A model generated the notes under the pieces. That model ran no database searches. It saw only the letters and a program-made list of their open reading frames with translations, and was not told where the DNA came from. From Chloroflexota bacterium (GTDB lineage Bacteria > Chloroflexota > UBA11872), in assembly GCA_026708035.1 (NCBI GenBank), contig JAPOVQ010000025.1, positions 1 to 64,000 of the forward strand: a stretch of 64,000 nt of DNA. The letters run 5' to 3'. Below are positions 59,240-64,000 of the stretch, piece after piece. Within the stretch, counting starts at the first letter, position 1. Each line of letters starts with the position of its first letter. Position numbers and translations under genes: made by a program.

Positions 59240-61285
59240 ATGAAGGATGTTGCGGGACGGGTCATGACCCGTCGGAATCTGTTGCGCGGTGCGTCCGCTG
59301 GCCTCGTCGGAGCGGCCGGCGCGGCGGTGCTGGCCGCATGTGGCGAGGCGCAGGTCGTCGAAAAAATCGTCACGCAGGAAGTGATCAAAGAGGTTCCGGT
59401 TGAGACCGTCGTCACCAGGGAAGTGGTGAAGGAGGTCCCGGTCGAGTCCGTGGTCACGAAGGAAGTCGTCAAGGAAGTCGCGGTCGAAAAGATCGTGACG
59501 CAGGAAGTGATCAAGGAAGTCGTCAAGGAAGTCGAAGTCGTCAAGGAAGTCCCGAAGGAAGTCGTCAAGGAAGTCGAAGTCATCAAGGAAGTTCCGAAGG
59601 AAGTCGTGGTCGAGAAGGTCGTGACCAAGGAAGTCGTCGTCGAGAAGATCGTGACCGCGGAGATGATGATTCCGGAGGGCCCGCTCAGCGGCGGCACGCT
59701 GCGGCACAGCGCCGGCGGCGGCAACACCCAGGACATCTTCAACCCGCTCAAGCAGGTCAGCAGCTCGCAGGCCTACATCACCGACTACGTGTTCCTGCCG
59801 TTGTGGTATGGCGACACCTGGGGCCCGGGTGACACGCCGGCCATGACGGGCGAATGGGACGTGGCTGTGGCCAACCGCTGGGACGAGGTCGAGCGAGGCC
59901 GCGTCTACAACTTCCACATCAATCCGGACGTCAAGTGGCACGACGGCCTGCCGGTGACGGCGGACGACGTGTTGTTCGGCGCCAAGTTGGGCCTGGACAA
60001 GAACTACGGCTCGGGCATGCACAAAAAGGCCTGGGGCCGAATCGAGGGCGCCGAGGCCTGGGGCGAGAACCCCACGGACAACGTGGAGGACGTTCCCGGT
60101 CTGGCGAAGCTGGACGAGATGACCGTGCAGGTCTCAATCGACCGGCCCGATTCCGCCTGGTGGGCGAGCCGCGACTGGCACCTGCCGCCGATGGCCCAGC
60201 ACCACTACGCTGGTCTGGAACCGGCGACAGCGCTCGAGACGCGCGCCACGCACCTTCTGGGCAACGGCCCGATGATTTGGAACCGCTACGTCTCCCAGCA
60301 GTTCGCCGACATGGCGGGGAACAAGGACTTCGCCTACGGCGCGCCGTACGTGGACGACTACGTCGTGCGCTACGGTGACCGGACCGCCTTGGACGCGGCC
60401 ATGGAGGCTGGCGAGCAGGACTTCCACCGCGGGAGCAATATCGAGGCCTTCCAGCGCCTCGCGTCGTTGGCGCACCTGCGGCCGTTCCCGCAGCGCTCGC
60501 CATTCGGCGGGCACGTGTTCTTCAACCAGACCGCCGAGATCTTCTCGGACATGACCCTCGAGCAGCAGTCGCTGATGATCGAGGCCATGGTGCGGGCGGT
60601 GGACCGGGACACGATCAACAACGAGCTCCACGCGGGCACGCTGTTCATCTCGGACTACATCTTCGAGCACGTGGCGCTGATGCAGGATCCGCCCGAGGGC
60701 ACCTTCCGCGCCCTGCCCTACGACCCGGACGCGGCGCGCGCTCTGGTCGAGGAGGCCCAGTGGGACTCCGAGAAGGAGATTCAGTGGATCAAGTGGGGGC
60801 CGCCGTCGCCGACGGACCTGGCGCTGAAGAACTACTGGGAGCAGGTGGGCATCAAGGTTGAGTTCTTCCTGGTCGATGGCTCGGCGGTGATCGAGAAGCT
60901 GTACCAGGAGCGGGTCCACGACCTGGTCCTCGCCAACATGGGCGGCGACCAGTCGGTGGTGGACGCGTGCCTGCGCGTGTGCAGCGACCGGGTGTACGAG
61001 CTCGGTGGCTGGAACCACTCGAACATCAACCGCCCGTGGATCGACGAGGCGTACGCCGACATGTTCGCGGCGGAGAACAACGAGGCGCTGCGCGAGCGAT
61101 GGATCGAATTCGCGACGCGACTCCACTCCAAGGGCAACATGGTGGCCGGGCTGCTATGGCGAGGCTCGCTGCGGAACCTGTATCACAGGCGTCTGCAGGG
61201 CGCGTTCTACATGCAGTTCTACGCCATGCCGGTGCACTCGCCGATCGAGCGGGTGTGGCTGGACGACTACTGGGAAGAACGGTAG
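59240..61285 (+). CDS. Family 5 extracellular solute-binding lipoprotein, array copy 2
   Basis: 681 residues, ATG preceded by AGGGGAGG. Same signal and lipobox (C34) as copy 1; stalk residues 39-138 share most 14-residue units with copies 1 and 3 but end differently (VVVEKVVTKEVVVEKIV). The binding domain has WHDGLPVTADDVLFGAKLGL and differs from copies 1 and 3 around the cleft (KNYGSGMHKKAWGRIEGA; a shorter GEQDFHRGSN segment), so ligand preference probably differs. The last 30 residues and the 3' hairpin are conserved across the array. Confidence 0.9.
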   Translation: MKDVAGRVMTRRNLLRGASAGLVGAAGAAVLAACGEAQVVEKIVTQEVIKEVPVETVVTREVVKEVPVESVVTKEVVKEVAVEKIVTQEVIKEVVKEVEVVKEVPKEVVKEVEVIKEVPKEVVVEKVVTKEVVVEKIVTAEMMIPEGPLSGGTLRHSAGGGNTQDIFNPLKQVSSSQAYITDYVFLPLWYGDTWGPGDTPAMTGEWDVAVANRWDEVERGRVYNFHINPDVKWHDGLPVTADDVLFGAKLGLDKNYGSGMHKKAWGRIEGAEAWGENPTDNVEDVPGLAKLDEMTVQVSIDRPDSAWWASRDWHLPPMAQHHYAGLEPATALETRATHLLGNGPMIWNRYVSQQFADMAGNKDFAYGAPYVDDYVVRYGDRTALDAAMEAGEQDFHRGSNIEAFQRLASLAHLRPFPQRSPFGGHVFFNQTAEIFSDMTLEQQSLMIEAMVRAVDRDTINNELHAGTLFISDYIFEHVALMQDPPEGTFRALPYDPDAARALVEEAQWDSEKEIQWIKWGPPSPTDLALKNYWEQVGIKVEFFLVDGSAVIEKLYQERVHDLVLANMGGDQSVVDACLRVCSDRVYELGGWNHSNINRPWIDEAYADMFAAENNEALRERWIEFATRLHSKGNMVAGLLWRGSLRNLYHRRLQGAFYMQFYAMPVHSPIERVWLDDYWEER

Positions 61286-61335
61286 CGCCTACCGCGATGC
61301 CGCCGCACCGCGCGGCGGCATGAGCCCAGATCGAG

Positions 61336-61363
61336 GAGCCGGCGGTCATTTGACCGCCGGCTC
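61336..61363 (+). terminator. Conserved hairpin after array copy 2
   Basis: GAGCCGGCGGTC, loop ATTT, GACCGCCGGCTC, followed by TTCGG; identical stem to copy 1, 50 bases after the stop. Confidence 0.6.
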
Positions 61364-61423
61364 TTCGGCGTCTCGCAAGTACAGGGTGCCCCATGCACGT
61401 GCCGGCAGCTGGCCGCTTCGCGA

Positions 61424-61493
61424 CCCACAGACGCGCGCGTCATCATCGGCGACGCCTCCTGGTGCGGTCGCCGCATCCACGAGGGCCGTTTCC
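61424..61493 (+). pseudogene. Remnant of the 3' end of the GHL10-like gene, spacer 2
   Basis: Decodes as TDARVIIGDASWCGRRIHEG then RF, against TDARVTGDDAFWSGLRRIHQ then GRF at the end of the protein encoded at 55471-56634. Nucleotide match is roughly 75-80% over about 65 bases with two small in-frame indels. The stop codon of the parent is lost and no long frame precedes it. It shows that the duplicated unit once included the upstream gene. The rest of the 432-base gap carries the copy 2 hairpin and the copy 3 leader; 61500-61609 shows nothing clear. Confidence 0.65.
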
Positions 61494-61609
61494 GGACACG
61501 GGGCCGTGCCACGTCGACGCCTGCGGTTCGGGCTCATGTGGTCCAGGCCGCCCGGCCGAGGAAAAACGGATCCATTCGCGCGCCTCTCTTGGTTTGGGTT
61601 AGGCTTTTG

Positions 61610-61717
61610 CCCCGCGGCGTGGCCGGGATGATGCAAGGCGCGCCGCCCCGATACAGGCGCCGCGGAACATCCGCCTAGCGGTGCGCCGCCGCCAAGTCGG
61701 CGGCAGGGGAGGTTTGC
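61610..61717 (+). promoter_or_regulatory. Conserved leader of array copy 3 with hairpin before the ribosome site
   Basis: Counterpart of 59131-59239: CCCGCGGCGTGGCCGGGA, GATGCAAGGCGCGCC, GATAC, CCTAGCGGTGCG, then GCCGCCG/CGGCGGC hairpin (61685-61704, six-base loop differing in sequence) and AGGGGAGG before the ATG. Stem bases are kept while the loop changed (CCAGGA against CCAAGT). Confidence 0.5.
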
Positions 61718-63778
61718 ATGAAGCATGTTGCAGGACGGGTCATGACCCGTCGGAATCTGTTGCGCGGGGCGTCCGCCGGCCTATTCGGGGCCGCCGGCGC
61801 GGCCGTGCTGGCCGCGTGTGGCGAGGCGCAAGTCGTCGAAAAAATCGTCACGCAGGAAGTGATCCGCGAGGTCCCGGTTGAGACCGTCGTCACCAGGGAA
61901 GTGGTGAAGGAGGTCCCGGTCGAGTCCGTGGTCACGAAGGAAGTCGTCAAGGAAGTCGCGGTCGAAAAGATCGTGACGCAGGAAGTGATCAAGGAAGTCG
62001 TCAAGGAAGTCGAAGTCGTCAAGGAAGTCCCGAAGGAAGTCGTCAAGGAAGTCGAAGTCATCAAGGAAGTTCCGAAGGAAGTCGTCAAGGAAGTCCTCGT
62101 CACGAAGGAAGTCGAGGTCATCAAGGAAGTCACGGCCGAGATGATGATCCCGGAGGGGCCGCTCAGCGGCGGCACGCTGACGCTCAGCGCCAGCCGCGCC
62201 AACACGCAGGACATCTTTACTCCGCTGCGGGCCGTCAGCAGCACGCAGGGATTCGTGTTTGGCTACGTCTATGAGCCGCTGTGGATTGGCGACACCTGGG
62301 GCATGGGCGAGACGCCGCAGATGACGGGTAACTGGGACGCGGCTCTGGCCAACAGCTGGGAGGAAGTTGAGCAGGACCGGTCCTACATCTTCCATCTCAA
62401 CCCGGACATCTGGTGGCACGACCGAACGCGGGTGGTCGACGCCGACGACATCCTGTTCGGCATGGAGATGGCGTTTGACCCGGCCTACAACAACAACAAG
62501 CACAAGACGGCCTGGGGCGACATCGAGGGTGTCAAGGCTTGGGCGGAGAACCCGACCGAGAGCATCACGGACGCCTCGGGCGTGACCAAGATCGACGAGA
62601 TGACGGTCCAGATCGCGATTGAGAGGCCCGACAACAACTGGTGGGCGTCCGGCAGCAAGGTCTTTGCGATGCCGCGGCACCACTTCGCGGGTCTGGACAA
62701 GGCGATCGCGACGGAAGCGCGAGCCGTTGACCTCTTGGGCAACGGTCCGATGATCTTCGAGCGCTACGTCACCCAGCAGTTCGCCGACCTCACGGCGAAC
62801 AAGGACTGGGCCTACGGCGCGCCGTATGTGGACGACTACGTCGTGCGCTACGGCGACGGCGCGGCGCTGGACGCGGCCACCGAGGCGAACGAGCAGCCAA
62901 ACCCGATCGACTTCCACCGTGCGGCGGGCGGCATCGAGGCCTTCTCGCGACTGGCGGCCCAGGCGCACCTGCGGCCGTTCCCGCAGCGCTCACCGTTCGC
63001 GTCCGGCGTGTTCCTCAACCAGACGGCGGAAATCTTCGACGACATGACCCTCGAGCAGCAGTCGTTGCTGATCGAGGCCATGGTGCTGGCAGTGGACCGC
63101 GAGCAGTTGAACAACGAGCTGCACGGCGGCACGCGGTTCATCTCGGACTACATCTTCGAGCACGTGGCGCTGCTGTCGGATCCGCCCGACGGCACCTTCC
63201 GCGACCTGTCCTACAACCCGGACGCCGCACGTGAGTTGCTGGCGGAGGCGAACTGGGACAACAACAAGGTCATCAAGTGGATGCGCTGGCGAGCGCCGGC
63301 GCCGCGTGATCTGGCGATCAAGGCCTACTGGGACGAGGTCGGAATCCAGACCGAGTTCCTGATCATCGACGGCTCCGCCGTGATCGAGAAGCTCTACCAG
63401 GAGCGGGTGCACGATCTGGTGTTCGCCAACATGGGCGGCGACCAGAACCCCGTGGACGCGTGCCTGCGGATCTGCAGCGACCGGCTGTATGAGCTGGGTG
63501 GCTGGAACCACTCGAACATCAACCGGCCGTGGATCGACGAGGCCTACGCGGCGGTCCTCGGCGCGGCTAACGCCGAAGAGCGGCGCGAAGTGTGGCTGGA
63601 GATGGCAACGCGGTTGCACGCGCGCGGTGAGATGGTCTACGGCCAGTTCTCGCGCGGGTCGCTGCTGAACCTGTACCACCGCCGGGTGAAGGGCGCGTTC
63701 TGGATGCAGAACTACGCCATTCCCGTGCGGTCGCCGATCAACCTGGTGTGGATCGACCCGTACTGGGAAGAGCGGTAG
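61718..63778 (+). CDS. Family 5 extracellular solute-binding lipoprotein, array copy 3
   Basis: 686 residues. Signal, lipobox (C34) and the whole stalk (39-139) are identical in protein to copy 1; the DNA is identical for 389 bases (61769-62157 against 56906-57294). The binding domain is clearly diverged (WWHDRTRVVDADDILFGMEM; SSTQGFVFGYVYEPLWIG), though the cleft segment NNNKHKTAWGDIEGV and the C-terminus are close to copy 1. So a fresh 5' module sits on an older binding domain. ATG preceded by AGGGGAGG. Confidence 0.9.
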   Translation: MKHVAGRVMTRRNLLRGASAGLFGAAGAAVLAACGEAQVVEKIVTQEVIREVPVETVVTREVVKEVPVESVVTKEVVKEVAVEKIVTQEVIKEVVKEVEVVKEVPKEVVKEVEVIKEVPKEVVKEVLVTKEVEVIKEVTAEMMIPEGPLSGGTLTLSASRANTQDIFTPLRAVSSTQGFVFGYVYEPLWIGDTWGMGETPQMTGNWDAALANSWEEVEQDRSYIFHLNPDIWWHDRTRVVDADDILFGMEMAFDPAYNNNKHKTAWGDIEGVKAWAENPTESITDASGVTKIDEMTVQIAIERPDNNWWASGSKVFAMPRHHFAGLDKAIATEARAVDLLGNGPMIFERYVTQQFADLTANKDWAYGAPYVDDYVVRYGDGAALDAATEANEQPNPIDFHRAAGGIEAFSRLAAQAHLRPFPQRSPFASGVFLNQTAEIFDDMTLEQQSLLIEAMVLAVDREQLNNELHGGTRFISDYIFEHVALLSDPPDGTFRDLSYNPDAARELLAEANWDNNKVIKWMRWRAPAPRDLAIKAYWDEVGIQTEFLIIDGSAVIEKLYQERVHDLVFANMGGDQNPVDACLRICSDRLYELGGWNHSNINRPWIDEAYAAVLGAANAEERREVWLEMATRLHARGEMVYGQFSRGSLLNLYHRRVKGAFWMQNYAIPVRSPINLVWIDPYWEER

Positions 63779-63824
63779 CGCCCACCGCGATGCCCCTGCC
63801 CCGAGCAGCGGCACTCGCGGACAG

Positions 63825-63860
63825 CGAAGAGCCGGCGGTCACTCGACCGCCGGCTCTTCG
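63825..63860 (+). terminator. Conserved hairpin after array copy 3
   Basis: CGAAGAGCCGGCGGTC, loop ACTC, GACCGCCGGCTCTTCG: 16-bp stem, longest of the three, 46 bases after the stop. Confidence 0.65.
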
Positions 63861-63962
63861 GCGTATTCCGGCGATTGTGACGCGCCCCGGATTGCCGCCT
63901 CGATCACCGGCATCATGGATAATCGCGGCACTGTTTCCCGCGCCGGCTGACGGCGCGGCGCG

Positions 63963-64000
63963 ATGAAGGAACCTGGCGACATGCACTTGGTGCGCTACGA
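63963..64000 (+). CDS. Start of an unidentified gene, cut by window edge
   Basis: An open frame runs to the right edge from ATG at 63963 or 63981; from the second it reads MHLVRY. Many fumarylacetoacetate hydrolase-family proteins begin with a similar MKLVRY, so that family is a weak guess. Only 6-12 codons are visible. A purine-rich AGGAACC lies a few bases before the second ATG. Confidence 0.3.
   Translation, partial: MKEPGDMHLVRY

Overview
The window looks like chromosome of a free-living or host-associated Chloroflexota bacterium, most plausibly a marine or sponge-associated lineage such as SAR202 or a relative. This is inference, because no rRNA or other marker gene is present. It rests on high GC (roughly 65%), many Tat/lipoprotein-anchored ABC substrate-binding proteins with a valine/glutamate/lysine stalk after the lipobox, and a mix of phytanoyl-CoA dioxygenase (PhyH), amidohydrolase-2, enolase-superfamily, Gfo/Idh/MocA and Ldh-type oxidoreductases of the kind these bacteria use on organic matter. 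I see no phage, transposase, CRISPR, tRNA or rRNA.

Layout. 0-8 kb is mostly housekeeping: the 3' part of a class IV aminotransferase, an aquaporin, an exported M23 peptidase, hisI, a DUF169 protein, a Fur-family regulator, a cyclopropane-fatty-acid synthase beside an acyl desaturase, and a TIGR01777 epimerase. 8-15 kb holds an M24 metallopeptidase, a PhyH dioxygenase, a Gfo/Idh/MocA dehydrogenase paired with a GNAT-like protein, a membrane pentapeptide-repeat protein and dxs. 15.3-18.8 kb is a tightly overlapping four-gene operon (2-hydroxyacid dehydrogenase, FGGY kinase, class II aldolase, small unknown protein) that looks like sugar or sugar-acid catabolism. 18.9-31.4 kb carries single genes: SDR, cupin, sugar isomerase-like, hsp20, a second 2-hydroxyacid dehydrogenase, an unusual Rieske protein, an amidohydrolase, an exported glycosidase-like protein and an MMPL transporter. 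31.8-43.4 kb is almost all minus strand: an Ldh-type dehydrogenase, an orphan LivK-type lipoprotein, two amidohydrolases about 84% identical, a 14-repeat RCC1 protein, an enolase-superfamily dehydratase and a sugar ABC importer without its own ATPase. 43.7-50.7 kb has two more PhyH proteins, a chromate-transporter homologue and a glycosidase pair (five-bladed-propeller type plus GH127).

50.8-55.3 kb is a zinc importer operon with two tandem ZnuA-type lipoproteins carrying different His-rich loops, then ATPase and permease. 55.4-64 kb has a TIM-barrel glycosidase-like protein followed by three tandem family-5 solute-binding proteins. The three copies share stalks, Shine-Dalgarno leaders and 3' hairpins, and the spacers hold eroded pieces of the upstream glycosidase-like gene.

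The signals I consider most worth following are regulatory and evolutionary. A 23-bp inverted repeat (18 of 23 positions identical) lies at both the znu promoter and the aquaporin/M23-peptidase divergent region, with a Fur-family gene nearby, which suggests a Zur regulon that includes a cell-wall hydrolase. A HspR-type HAIR element overlaps the hsp20 promoter. Copies 1 and 3 of the solute-binding array share a 389-bp perfectly identical 5' tract although their binding domains have diverged, which looks like gene conversion of the signal-plus-stalk module. At least five families of short intergenic palindromic repeats are scattered through the accessory parts.
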